Origin: PHAA01 sp963665865
GTDB taxonomy: Bacteria; Bacillota; Syntrophomonadia; Syntrophomonadales; Syntrophomonadaceae
Assembly (NCBI GenBank): GCA_963665865.2
Contig: CAXXWF010000001.1
Coordinates: 2,914,001-2,978,000 of the forward strand
DNA: 64,000 nt
Reading direction: 5' to 3'
In this document: piece by piece, positions 25,155-34,318 of the stretch
Position numbering within the stretch: position 1 is the first letter of the stretch
How the letters are laid out: each line of letters begins with the position of its first letter
Notes under the pieces: generated by a model
What the model saw: the letters and a program-made list of their open reading frames with translations, nothing else
The model's database searches: none
Told to the model about the DNA's origin: nothing
Translations under genes and position numbers: made by a program

Positions 25155-25790
25155 TTATTTCAAAGTAAGGATCCCATATCCTCGATTAACATGGTGTATG
25201 CTGATATCAGCGGAACTTCCCGAAGACCATATAACGGGGTTATCCCCTATAGTCAACTCTTTATCTTTGCTATCTCCAGTTTTCAGCTTGCGCTTGAACT
25301 CAAAGGTCACCCACCCGTTCTGCTGGCTCCCGCTACTCTCAAGAACGTCATTGCTGCCGCCTAATTCTATATCAGCCGGATGCGGGCCAAAAGTTCCGGT
25401 GGAATATGCGTCAGTCACGGTTGCCTGGCTGCCGTTCATGGCACAAATTAGCATATCGGCTCCCAGCATCTTATCTTCCGGCTTGATTCCCAAGGCAATA
25501 TAGCCGTTATTTTGCGCACGCAGGGCAAGGCAAACAGAGTCCCCGGCAATTCGGCTAAAAACCTGGAGATCCCCTATCTGTTGAAACTGGCTGTATTCAT
25601 CATTGCTGACTGTCCCATCAGATTTCCAACCAAGCGGCTGGGCGGAAACCGTTGCTATATTATCCGAGGTTGGCACTGGGGTATTGGCAGGCTGGGTTTG
25701 AGAACTAGCACAACCTGACAGCAGAAAAATAATTGACAATACAATCGCCCACCTAAAACCACTTTCGCCCTTATGACCAGCTTCCCACAT
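25155..25790 (-). CDS. DOMON-domain lipoprotein
   Basis: A 211-residue lipoprotein with lipobox LLSGC. The domain (about 50-211) has the DOMON pattern: GTVSNDEYSQF, strand-rich VFSRIAGDSVCLALRAQNNG, YIALGIKP, GADMLICAMNG, TDAYSTG and C-terminal DISIHHVNRGYGIL. DOMON domains bind haem or sugars; the Met and His residues needed for haem may be those in KMLGADM and SIHHVN. ATG at 25790 is preferred to 25799 for spacing from GGAGGGGG. It is upstream of the propeller and cupredoxin genes, which suggests a shared extracytoplasmic redox role. Confidence 0.8.
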   Translation of the reverse strand: MWEAGHKGESGFRWAIVLSIIFLLSGCASSQTQPANTPVPTSDNIATVSAQPLGWKSDGTVSNDEYSQFQQIGDLQVFSRIAGDSVCLALRAQNNGYIALGIKPEDKMLGADMLICAMNGSQATVTDAYSTGTFGPHPADIELGGSNDVLESSGSQQNGWVTFEFKRKLKTGDSKDKELTIGDNPVIWSSGSSADISIHHVNRGYGILTLK

Positions 25791-25858
25791 AAAAATCATC
25801 CCCCTCCATTTATTCGGCCTTGGTATCTACTTCCATAATAACCACTCAGACACAATAA

Positions 25859-26704
25859 TTACATGAATTTTTCAAATACCTGCTGCAGTTTGCCACTCCT
25901 ATCGTCCTTTTGAGGCTTGAATCCTGAATAGTTCTGTTCGTACCCGGGCTTATCAACTTCATAGAATTTACCGATAGCAATGGGTCCCTCGGAGTTATAG
26001 TCCCAGGCTCTTATGGTATGCAGGGCTTCATCAAAGCTGGCAGGATCGGTGACTTGGGTCTCAATTACGTTTTTATTATAAGAATCATATAGATTGTTAT
26101 AGGTAACACAGACCTGCAGCACATCAACTATAGAAAATCCTCGGTGCCTAATGGCTTCTTTGATCAATTCTTGGAAGTGTTTGCTTCTGATTGGATAGCC
26201 GCGCCCAATGAAGGTGGCACCGCTAGCCAGCATGAGTTCCAAGGGATTAAATGGATTCTCCTTGTCACCAAATGGCGTAGTGGTCCCTATATAATTTACC
26301 TGCGTCGTAGGGGTAAACTGGCCTGTAGCCAGAGAAAAGGCCCGATTGTCGTGAATGATGACGGTGATGTCTATGTTTCGTTTGGCAGCAAATATAAGGT
26401 GATCCAATCCTTCGGCATAGGCGTCACCATCTCCCGCGATGCAGATTACCTTCACGTCCGGGTCGGCTAGCTTGATAGCTTCCGCCGCCGGGACAGTTCT
26501 TCCATGGATGGAGTAAAAGCTATTGATATGTAAGTAATCTACTATTTTGGCATGATTACCGATTCCGCTGACTATTACGATATTCTCCAATGGCACACCC
26601 TCATGGCTCAAGTCCTGCAAAACAGATTGCATGCTTTTCAGAATACCAAAATTGCCACAGCCCGGACACCACTGAATAGGGGCATCGGTTTTAAGTTCCA
26701 TCAT
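25859..26704 (-). CDS. 2-oxoacid:ferredoxin oxidoreductase, beta subunit
   Basis: The 281-residue TPP-binding subunit of an enzyme that oxidatively decarboxylates a 2-oxoacid to an acyl-CoA while reducing ferredoxin. It has WCPGCGNFGILKSM at the N-terminus, the TPP motif GDGDAYAEGLDHLIFAAKRN, and the GxxTPTTQ-type segment ATGQFTPTTQ. The layout fits the 2-oxoglutarate/pyruvate-type KorB rather than a four-subunit VorB. It overlaps the alpha gene by 4 bases, so the two are coupled. The substrate is not fixed by sequence. Confidence 0.92.
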   Translation of the reverse strand: MMELKTDAPIQWCPGCGNFGILKSMQSVLQDLSHEGVPLENIVIVSGIGNHAKIVDYLHINSFYSIHGRTVPAAEAIKLADPDVKVICIAGDGDAYAEGLDHLIFAAKRNIDITVIIHDNRAFSLATGQFTPTTQVNYIGTTTPFGDKENPFNPLELMLASGATFIGRGYPIRSKHFQELIKEAIRHRGFSIVDVLQVCVTYNNLYDSYNKNVIETQVTDPASFDEALHTIRAWDYNSEGPIAIGKFYEVDKPGYEQNYSGFKPQKDDRSGKLQQVFEKFM

Positions 26705-28362
26705 ATCATCACCTTCTTCACGTCGTTTTCGAGGTCTTCCAGGGAAAATGGCCTGCCATCGTATTTTAATATGCGCTCATCAATGTGATATCCATGTTGC
26801 TGTAGAAGGATAGCTAACTGACCGGTAGCGTTGCATTCGACACTGATTATTTTATCCACCCCGTTAGCAGCTTCTGACAGTGCTTTCTCCGGGAAGGGCG
26901 ATAGTACCAACATCTGGATCACCTTCAGGTCGAACTTCTCCGCCGTTTCAATACAAACCCCTTTGTTCGATCCCCAGCATAGAAGTGCGGTATTTCCCTG
27001 ACCAAAAACTTTCACAGTCTCATAGTCTTCTAATTCCCGGGCTAGCGCTCTCTCTTTAAGAAACCGCTTATCGACAACTGCTTTAGCTGCCACCGGATCC
27101 TCGGTTGTAAAACCGTATTCGTCATGAAGATAACTGCTGCTTCTTATGATCTGTCCCTCCACCGGTGGAAAAGCCAGAGGAGACACCCCATCTGCCGTAT
27201 ACCTATATCGTTGATATTCGTCCTGACCCTTCCAAACAATAGGGGCCTCTTCCCGAAGCTCTTCCTCCAAGCTTGAATCAAAGCTGAACAGCCCCATACC
27301 CAGTGTCCTGTCCGATAGAATAAAGGCTGGCATTTGGTACTTCCAGGCTTTATTAAGAGCCACGCCCGACCAGTAGTAGGCTTCTTCGGCGTCGCCAGGT
27401 GCCACTATTAACCGGGGAAATTCCCCCTGGCTGGCGTTGAGTATAAAATGCAGGTCAGTCTGGGCGGTGTAAGTAGGCATTCCCGTTGACGGTCCAGCTC
27501 TTTGCCCCATCACCACCACTACTGGCAGCTCGGCTTGCCCAGCCAGGCCCAGGCCTTCAACCATCAGGCTAAACCCACCGCCGGAAGTCCCCACAGCGGT
27601 CTTTACTCCCATATAGGCATAGCCCAAGGCCATGATCATCACGGCAATCTCATTCTCCGGGGGTATTACCTGCAACCCGAATTCCGGCGCTAAACTGGCT
27701 AAGAACTCCAAAATGGGCGAAGTTGGTGTCATGGGGTAGGCAACATAGGCTTGCAACCCAGCCTTAAGCAGGCCGAGACTAATCGCGTGACTGCCGCTAA
27801 GCACTGGCAGGCTGGATTGGACGAGCTTTTCTACTTCCTTATATTGCAGAGCTTGGTCATAGCCTCTGCGCGCTATCTTCAGGTTTTGTTCCAACATCTG
27901 AGGAATGTGTTTGCTGAGCAGATTTTCGCATATGGTCCATTCAATGCCCAGGGCCTTGCAGAGCCCACCAATCATACAAATATTGCCCATTCCGGGCAGA
28001 CCGCCTTCTTCCCTCATTATTTGGGCAAGAGGCAGTCCTAAAGCAGGTTGAGTCACGCCTTGAACCTGAACTTTATCTTCATCATAAATAATAAAGCCAT
28101 TTTCTTTTAATCGCAGCTTATGAAAGTCGACAGTATCCTGATTTAAGGCCAAGATAACATCGACCTTGTCCGAGTGGGCCGCGATCTTTTCATCCGAAGC
28201 CCTGATAATGGCAAAGTTATGTCCACCTTTAACTAATGACGGAAAATCATTATACATATAGATTCGGTAGCCAAGTCGGTTGAAAAGACGGCTGATGACA
28301 GCTCCCGCCTCATTAATGCCATGTCCGGTGATGCCGCCAATCAGTACAGTTAGTTCATTCAC
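26701..28362 (-). CDS. 2-oxoacid:ferredoxin oxidoreductase, fused gamma-alpha subunit
   Basis: A 553-residue protein. Residues 1-180 are the gamma-type domain (IGGITGHGINEAGAVISRLF, YNDFPSLVKGGHN). The rest is the alpha-type pyrimidine-binding and transketolase C-like domain (YPMTPTSPILEFLA, VMGQRAGPSTGMPTYTAQTD). This fused form is usual in archaeal-type and many clostridial KorA proteins. The start is GTG at 28362. There is no ferredoxin-like delta subunit nearby, so the enzyme probably donates to free ferredoxin. Confidence 0.92.
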   Translation of the reverse strand: MNELTVLIGGITGHGINEAGAVISRLFNRLGYRIYMYNDFPSLVKGGHNFAIIRASDEKIAAHSDKVDVILALNQDTVDFHKLRLKENGFIIYDEDKVQVQGVTQPALGLPLAQIMREEGGLPGMGNICMIGGLCKALGIEWTICENLLSKHIPQMLEQNLKIARRGYDQALQYKEVEKLVQSSLPVLSGSHAISLGLLKAGLQAYVAYPMTPTSPILEFLASLAPEFGLQVIPPENEIAVMIMALGYAYMGVKTAVGTSGGGFSLMVEGLGLAGQAELPVVVVMGQRAGPSTGMPTYTAQTDLHFILNASQGEFPRLIVAPGDAEEAYYWSGVALNKAWKYQMPAFILSDRTLGMGLFSFDSSLEEELREEAPIVWKGQDEYQRYRYTADGVSPLAFPPVEGQIIRSSSYLHDEYGFTTEDPVAAKAVVDKRFLKERALARELEDYETVKVFGQGNTALLCWGSNKGVCIETAEKFDLKVIQMLVLSPFPEKALSEAANGVDKIISVECNATGQLAILLQQHGYHIDERILKYDGRPFSLEDLENDVKKVMI

Positions 28363-28592
28363 ACAAATCCCCCTTTCGATTCAACTTGTCTCGACCAATA
28401 AGATTAGTCTATCTACCCGCAGACTGGATATACTCCGTCTGTGGGCAGACAAATCATTATCTATAAGCCTTGGTATAAGGCTTTTTCCCTATTGTTTAAT
28501 AAGAACCGTATTGGTGGAGAAGACCGCAACGAAATGATAAAAGGCCGCTAAATAGTTTAGTCTTTCAAAGCATGCGGAAAAAGCCTGACCTT

Positions 28593-28820
28593 TCATGATC
28601 CAATTTTAAATCCTAAAAACCAAATTCCTAAACCCAAAAAAGCGTGCACGGCAGCCACGATCGCTATCAACAAGCCATTTTTGCGATGATAGACGAACGG
28701 GACCTTAATCCAACGCTTGCCGGTTAGAACCTGGAAAGTCATCTGAGCAATCAGGATTATGCCCAGCCATAGGGTCAAAGGCTTTCCCGCAATTAGTGGA
28801 ACAAACATAGTACGAATCAC
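28593..28820 (-). CDS. small two-helix membrane protein
   Basis: A 75-residue protein with membrane helices at about 13-32 and 50-70 joined by a basic loop (GKRWIKVPFVYHRKNG). It follows the flavodiiron fusion gene by 27 bases and probably shares its transcript. The two histidines (YHRK, VHAF) could bind haem or metal, but nothing firm can be said. The start is GTG at 28820 or ATG at 28808. Upstream of it, 28363-28592 holds only weak hairpins. Confidence 0.6.
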   Translation of the reverse strand: MIRTMFVPLIAGKPLTLWLGIILIAQMTFQVLTGKRWIKVPFVYHRKNGLLIAIVAAVHAFLGLGIWFLGFKIGS

Positions 28821-28847
28821 AACCTTAAATACAGAATGGTCTAATCC

Positions 28848-31484
28848 CTAATCAGCTGGGTCAAACATATTACGAGGAGCACCGCATACTGGACACTCCT
28901 CAGGTGGCTCCGTCCCTTCGTGCACATATCCGCATACTCTGCACTTCCAATGGTTATAGTGTTTCTTGCCGCCGCTATCCCGTCCCAGATTTTGCATCGA
29001 CTGGCTGGTATCCACCCGGGGAGCAATAATTATTTCTCCTACCAGCACTCCATTCTTAAAATAGCTGCGCTTGAAAAAATTCTCCATTGGGTCTTTTACC
29101 TCAATCACCCGACATTGCTCCGACTGAAGATTTACATCGCCAATCGAAAATATTTCCATATCAAAAGCCGCTAACATGGTTGATAACACCGGGGCCTTGT
29201 ACTCTATCCAATCACCGGCTGCAGCTGCTCCCGCTACTCTTCCCATCTCCAGCGAAACCGGCCATAAGCCCACCAGCCTTTCGCCATGTTGGGCACCATC
29301 CCCGGCTGCATATATGTTGGGCACGCTAGTGCGCATACTGGCATCCACCACCACACCCTGGGCTATCTCCAGACCGGCATCACGAGCCAAATCTATATTG
29401 GGTCTGACCCCGGTGGACAATAACACCAGGTCGGCTTCCAACACCTGCCCATTACTCAGTCGTACTCCCTGCACCTGGTCATCGCCTAGTATTTCCTCAG
29501 TATCCAATCCCAGATACAGTTTCACGCCCTTGGCGGTCAACAATTGCTCTACATGTGCGGAAGCCAGTTCATCCAATTGACGAGGCATAATCCGTTGGCT
29601 ATGCTCAACAACTGCAACTTCCGTTCCGCTGGAGACCATTTCCCATACCGCCTCCAGCCCCAGCACTCCGCCCCCGATTACAACCGCCTTTTTCGCTTTT
29701 TTGATAGAGTCTTTTAAAAGCAGGGCATCCTGCAGACTGCGCAGGGCAAACACACCTTTCTTTTCCACGCCTTTGAAGGGGGGAATATTGCTGAGCGCAC
29801 CAGTTGCAATAATCAGTTTGTTGTAAGAAATGCTATCACCCTGTTCGGTGATTACAGTATGCTGATCAGTGTCGATACGGATCACTCGAGTCCCGGTCCT
29901 TAGGTCCACATGATTTTCAATGTACCATGGCTGATCAAATACATACAGGCTTTGATCAGAAAGGTCTGCGCTCAGAAGGTCGGATAGAGCCGGTCGGTAA
30001 TATGGACGGTATTCTTCATCGCTTAACATAATGACATCAGCACTGCGGTTGCGCTTACGGATTGACTGGGCAGCCGAAAGAGCAGCAATTCCTCCGCCAA
30101 TGATAACAAATTTGTCCTGGGTATCGTTGCTGTACTCATCTTCCATGGATTCCCGCACAAAGTTTTCTGACCCGACTCCACAAGCCGGGCAGACTGCTGG
30201 CGGCTCTGAACCTACATGAATATGTCCGCAGACCAGACAGCGCCAGCGGGTCATGGATTTGTCCTGTTTCTTCTCCAGAATTGCCCTGGCAAAGTCCATA
30301 CCCAGCTTGAAGGCTTCCTCTAGTTGGCCTTCGTCTGGTTTAAAATTGACCCGCATTCCAGGGATGACTTGCATGCGCAGAGCCCGCAGGCGGTTTTCGA
30401 TGCTGGGTACAGCTTCCCCGCTCCATCCATAAGCACCAAAGGCCACTGCTACTTTATCACCATGGCTAATGGGAGATAAAAGGCTGAGTAGCTTCCATAC
30501 TGGCGGCAAAGCATCTCCATTAACAGTATTAGAACCAATCAAAAATCCGCTGGCGTCCAGCAGGTCCTCGGCTACCCGGTTTAGAAGGGCCGGATCGTCC
30601 AGCTTGTCCTCGATCAAGGAATAGCTCTTGATTTCGAAATCTCCAATGCTATTAATGCCATCGACTATACTGTCGGCCAGCATCTTGGTAAAGCCATAAA
30701 TGCTCATATAGGTCAGCACAACTTTCGGTTGGTCGCTTTTGGGGATAGCTACCCGCGTAGACCATTGCCGATAAAGATCGATGTAACGATCAATGTCCCG
30801 TCGTAATACTGGACCATGCCCCGGGGCTACCACATCGAGAGGAAGATCCTTAATCTTATCCAACGCTTCCAGCACATAAGGTTTGAAGGGTCCGATAATG
30901 GCGTCAAAGTATTCTTTATATGGAGTTAAGAAATTGCTTTCCATAAGGTCATTGAACAGACGCTCATCCGGATAGTGAGATCCGAAAGAATCGCATGAAA
31001 AGAGAATTTTATCCTCTTCCAGATAGGTATATATCGTATCCGGCCAGTGCAGGAATGGAACGTCAATAAAACGCAGGGTTTTATCACCCAGCTGCAGCTG
31101 GTCTCCCTCTCTGACTTCCTGCGATTTAAACTTTTTATTGGTGATTTCCCGGAGAAATGACAGGGCAGTGGGGCTGCCCAATACCGTAAGATTCGGCAAC
31201 AACTCGATCAACTTGGCTACGGCTTCGGAATGATCGGGTTCGGTATGATTCATAATGAGATAATCAATGTCTGCCAGATCTGTGACACTTTTAAGATTGG
31301 CCAGATACTCGGCAAAAAATTTATTCTCGCAAACCTCAATCAAGGCGGTTTTTTCAAGGCCTTTAATCAGGTAAGAATTATAGCTGGTGCCAACTTCGGT
31401 AGTCATTACCATGTCGAAAATCCTAAGTTCAGGATCACGCACTCCTATCCAGTAAACATTGTTTTTTATTGAAATAGCCGTCAT
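28848..31484 (-). CDS. class F-like flavodiiron protein fused to rubredoxin, NADH:rubredoxin oxidoreductase and a second rubredoxin
   Basis: An 878-residue oxygen- or NO-reducing multidomain enzyme. Residues 1-245 are the diiron metallo-beta-lactamase-like domain with ligands in H80-T-E82-P-D84-H85. Residues 253-405 are flavodoxin (TYMSIYGFTKMLADSI). Residues 414-440 are a short-spaced rubredoxin (CLVCG...CPACG). Residues 458-830 are an FAD/NAD oxidoreductase (FVIIGGGIAALSAAQSI, AVVIGGGVLGLEAVWEM). Residues 840-878 are a second short-spaced rubredoxin (CRVCG...CPVCG). Flavodiiron class F, known in Clostridioides and Syntrophomonas, lacks this last part as far as I know. ATG at 31484 follows GGAGG. 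Confidence 0.93.
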   Translation of the reverse strand: MTAISIKNNVYWIGVRDPELRIFDMVMTTEVGTSYNSYLIKGLEKTALIEVCENKFFAEYLANLKSVTDLADIDYLIMNHTEPDHSEAVAKLIELLPNLTVLGSPTALSFLREITNKKFKSQEVREGDQLQLGDKTLRFIDVPFLHWPDTIYTYLEEDKILFSCDSFGSHYPDERLFNDLMESNFLTPYKEYFDAIIGPFKPYVLEALDKIKDLPLDVVAPGHGPVLRRDIDRYIDLYRQWSTRVAIPKSDQPKVVLTYMSIYGFTKMLADSIVDGINSIGDFEIKSYSLIEDKLDDPALLNRVAEDLLDASGFLIGSNTVNGDALPPVWKLLSLLSPISHGDKVAVAFGAYGWSGEAVPSIENRLRALRMQVIPGMRVNFKPDEGQLEEAFKLGMDFARAILEKKQDKSMTRWRCLVCGHIHVGSEPPAVCPACGVGSENFVRESMEDEYSNDTQDKFVIIGGGIAALSAAQSIRKRNRSADVIMLSDEEYRPYYRPALSDLLSADLSDQSLYVFDQPWYIENHVDLRTGTRVIRIDTDQHTVITEQGDSISYNKLIIATGALSNIPPFKGVEKKGVFALRSLQDALLLKDSIKKAKKAVVIGGGVLGLEAVWEMVSSGTEVAVVEHSQRIMPRQLDELASAHVEQLLTAKGVKLYLGLDTEEILGDDQVQGVRLSNGQVLEADLVLLSTGVRPNIDLARDAGLEIAQGVVVDASMRTSVPNIYAAGDGAQHGERLVGLWPVSLEMGRVAGAAAAGDWIEYKAPVLSTMLAAFDMEIFSIGDVNLQSEQCRVIEVKDPMENFFKRSYFKNGVLVGEIIIAPRVDTSQSMQNLGRDSGGKKHYNHWKCRVCGYVHEGTEPPEECPVCGAPRNMFDPAD

Positions 31485-31575
31485 ACGTATACCTCCAATT
31501 CTAATTATGTATTCCAGAAGATGGTTATTTTTATTATACTGCAATTTTAGGCCAATTAATTTTGAGGTTGTTTAT

Positions 31576-32892
31576 TCAGGTCCAATTCACGTATTTGCGG
31601 GATTTAAAACGCGCCAGGGTATCTGCTATGCGAATACGGAGCCATTCCTGATCAAATTCGGATTCATACAAAAAGCGCGCTGCACTGGCCTTTTCCCAGT
31701 CATCATCGGGATCAATATGACAAACCCTTGAATAGAGGGCTGAACCCGGCAAGGGCAGCGGCACATTAATGGAGATCTCATCTAATGAGAGATTTAGCGC
31801 CAGGGCCAAGGTCTGTTCGATTGCCTCCTCTGTTTCTCCGGGATATCCGACAATAAAGAATCCAGCGGTATTAATACCTGCGCTTGTAAAGAGGTTAACT
31901 GCGTCAATCCCGGCCTGAACAGAACTTTGTTTGCCCATCAAGTGCAAAGTAGCATCGCTGCCGGATTCCAGTCCCAGAAAAACCTTGACACACCCAGCCT
32001 CTTTCATTAACTCCACGGTCTCTTGATCCATGCCACGAGTACGGGACAAGCAGGTCCACTCAATACTTATCCCTCGGGATATCTTTTGCCGGCAGAATTC
32101 CTGCAGATAAGCTAGGTCCAGGGTAAAAGAATCGTCTGCAATCCACAGTCGGTCATATCCCAGGACCATAATATCATTAATTTCCTGAAAGACCTTATCC
32201 AAAGCAGGTTTGCGGAAAACGCTGCCCCAAACCGGTTTAGAGCAAAAATCACAGCTATAGGGACAACCACGGGTGATCATAATGGTAGCTGACCGGGTTT
32301 GCTGGCTGGCATACCAATGCTGCTGGTATAGGTCATGGCGATAGTCACTTCGGTCCGGCCGGGGAAGACCTTCCAGCACCAGTAAATCGTGGTGCACTGG
32401 TGGACTGGAGCGTATCCCTCTGGGCGTATTAATACCTAAACCGGGGTACATATTTACATCAATACTATTTACGAAGTCGCCTGTATCTGCGCTGTTTAGA
32501 TAATCCCTGCAAAAGCGAGGAAAAATTAAATCGCTTTCCCCCTGAAAGACTAGATCGAAATGAGAAAGAAAACGATGCGGATAGACACTGGGCAGAGGCC
32601 CTCCTGCGACAAAAAGGGTGTCCGGTAAAGCATCCCGGAGGCGAGCAGCGAGTTCCAAGGCACTGCCGTTCAGGGAGACCATAATCGAGATGCCGATGAT
32701 GGAGGGTTGCAGTAATACAATACGTGCCACCGCAGATGCCATGGTTTCAAACGTGCAGTCTACAACGCTTACTGATATCGATTGCTCTTTTAGCTGACTC
32801 GCCAGATAAGCAATGCCGAGAGGTTGAAAGAGCTTGGACACCGGGTCTTTTTCCCGAAAATATGGATAAACCAATACGACTTTTTTTCCCAT
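31576..32892 (-). CDS. B12-binding radical SAM protein
   Basis: A 438-residue enzyme. The N-terminal cobalamin-binding domain (residues 1-140) has VSVVDCTFE and the strand IIGISIMVSLNGS, but no classic DxHxxG. The radical SAM domain has the cluster motif RGCPYSCDFCSKP (C-x3-C-x2-C) and LWIADDSFTLD. The architecture suits cobalamin-dependent methylases or ring-forming enzymes of the BchE/Magnesium-protoporphyrin cyclase relatives. It lies 11 bases after the unknown gene at 32904, so both act together. ATG at 32892 follows AGGAG. The substrate is unknown. Confidence 0.85.
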   Translation of the reverse strand: MGKKVVLVYPYFREKDPVSKLFQPLGIAYLASQLKEQSISVSVVDCTFETMASAVARIVLLQPSIIGISIMVSLNGSALELAARLRDALPDTLFVAGGPLPSVYPHRFLSHFDLVFQGESDLIFPRFCRDYLNSADTGDFVNSIDVNMYPGLGINTPRGIRSSPPVHHDLLVLEGLPRPDRSDYRHDLYQQHWYASQQTRSATIMITRGCPYSCDFCSKPVWGSVFRKPALDKVFQEINDIMVLGYDRLWIADDSFTLDLAYLQEFCRQKISRGISIEWTCLSRTRGMDQETVELMKEAGCVKVFLGLESGSDATLHLMGKQSSVQAGIDAVNLFTSAGINTAGFFIVGYPGETEEAIEQTLALALNLSLDEISINVPLPLPGSALYSRVCHIDPDDDWEKASAARFLYESEFDQEWLRIRIADTLARFKSRKYVNWT

Positions 32893-32903
32893 ATGTGAAC
32901 TCC

Positions 32904-33713
32904 TCATTTGTTCTCGTTTTCGAAGACTATCGTATAACGGCAAATAATATCCCTTATTGACGCTGCGGCAAGATCAAATTGGATGGAAAAGCCAGCCCAA
33001 CATAAATTATCTCTATTTTCTCTTCCCCAGCACACCTTAAAAGGTAAATCCTGATCCGCTGTTATATCGCGAAGCGAATAACGCAGACCATAAAGAGGGC
33101 TGTATAGGAAGGGCAAACTCTGCGAGTCATCGAGAACCTGCCAACCCGAGGGGGGCTTCGAAGTTTCCCCGGCCTGCCAGCTAGAGGTGAAAAACCCCCC
33201 GCCTAGTTCGTTCATTATAAAAAGCTCATGGGGAATCTCAGCGAGGGTTTTAAAATTACAACATACCCCAATCCTATCGGGGTGAAGTTCAAAATGAAAC
33301 TGGGCCTGCGCGCGTGGAGAAACAACGACAAAGTGGCTTTTAATATCCAGGAAACGCCTAATATGTATACCAGCCCACAGCATACCCTTTTGGCAAGCTG
33401 GCAGCAGGCGGTACAAAACTACAAACAACTCGCTGATCCAAGTTATAGAGATGTTAGCAGATTCCCCTCGACCTGACATATGGATGGTATCAATAACATA
33501 GTCCTGAATCATATTGTTGGAATCAGGCCATATAACCCGGCTACCCTGTGAAAAATAGGTGTACCCGTTAGATCTAATGGCAATTGCCCCCAACCCCATA
33601 CCCTCCTGGGTCAGATTCACGCCCGCAGCCATCACCTGGAGACCGCGGGCCAAACCTTCCGATATTCCTATTCCTTTAAAGCAGTCATCGTGAAAAAAAT
33701 CCAGTGTAGGCAA
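32904..33713 (-). CDS. unknown protein co-transcribed with the B12 radical SAM gene
   Basis: A 269-residue soluble protein that I do not recognise. It opens MPTLDFFHDDCFKGIGISEG, has a Gly-rich stretch (LTQEGMGLGAIAIRSNG) and later strands rich in Trp, Tyr and Phe (FFTSSWQAGETSKPPSG, WQVLDDSQSLPFLYSPLYG). The last 60 residues include CWGRENRDNLCWAGF. No signal peptide is present. The 11-base spacing to the radical SAM gene and lack of another partner suggest it supplies or binds the substrate of that enzyme. Confidence 0.55.
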   Translation of the reverse strand: MPTLDFFHDDCFKGIGISEGLARGLQVMAAGVNLTQEGMGLGAIAIRSNGYTYFSQGSRVIWPDSNNMIQDYVIDTIHMSGRGESANISITWISELFVVLYRLLPACQKGMLWAGIHIRRFLDIKSHFVVVSPRAQAQFHFELHPDRIGVCCNFKTLAEIPHELFIMNELGGGFFTSSWQAGETSKPPSGWQVLDDSQSLPFLYSPLYGLRYSLRDITADQDLPFKVCWGRENRDNLCWAGFSIQFDLAAASIRDIICRYTIVFENENK

Positions 33714-33827
33714 TGTTTAGCCCCTTTTCCGCATTCACGCACGCCTAAAATATTCATAGGTTATCAAATATCACCTACTCAAACTATCATCTAGCGTCGG
33801 TTAAGAGGAAAACCGATTAACCACTAA

Positions 33828-34157
33828 TTAACCACAACTAGAACAACTAGCGCATCCGCCGCCTTCTTCAGATTCCGCATTGGGGACAATTTTATAATAA
33901 ATCATTCCGTCCCGTTTAACGGAATTAACCTTAAAACCTTGGGCGCTTTCAAATAACGATTTTTCTATTACAAAATTCAGTCCGCTGTGTTCTTCAACCA
34001 AGTCACTGTCAACTGGTTCGTCCAGAACCAGATTATAAGACATTCCGCCTCACCCAATACTCCCGCTAATACGGAGATAATTCTTGTCTATTTTCATCTC
34101 CTGCAAATTTTCTTTGATATCACCTAGAGTCTCATCAGATATCGTTACCATAGTCAT
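33828..34157 (-). CDS. HesB-like selenoprotein (UGA at codon 36 read as Sec)
   Basis: A small iron-sulfur-cluster-type protein of the HesB/IscA family, 109 residues if UGA is read as selenocysteine. ATG at 34157 follows AAGGTGG. The frame runs through TGA at 34052-34050 in the context SIGUGGMSYNLVLDEPV. There HesB-type proteins have a conserved Cys in IGCGG-x-S. It continues to FVIEKSLFE and ends GGGCASCSSCG. A standard call would start at 34043 and lose the N-terminal 38 residues. HesB-like selenoproteins are a known prokaryotic family. Its neighbour is a DoxX gene. The role is probably cluster or sulfur handling. Confidence 0.85.
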
Positions 34158-34318
34158 ATTTAATCCACCTTCTCGAAAAAATTAGGGTTGTAATCTCCAG
34201 TTCTCTCTGTAAGCAGCTCAGATAAAGAGATGTTTCCATTACCCCCTAGGGGTATTTTAACAACTTTATTCTTACTTTGCAAGCCAATTCAGGCGTATTT
34301 GAGGAATCAAGCAGCATT

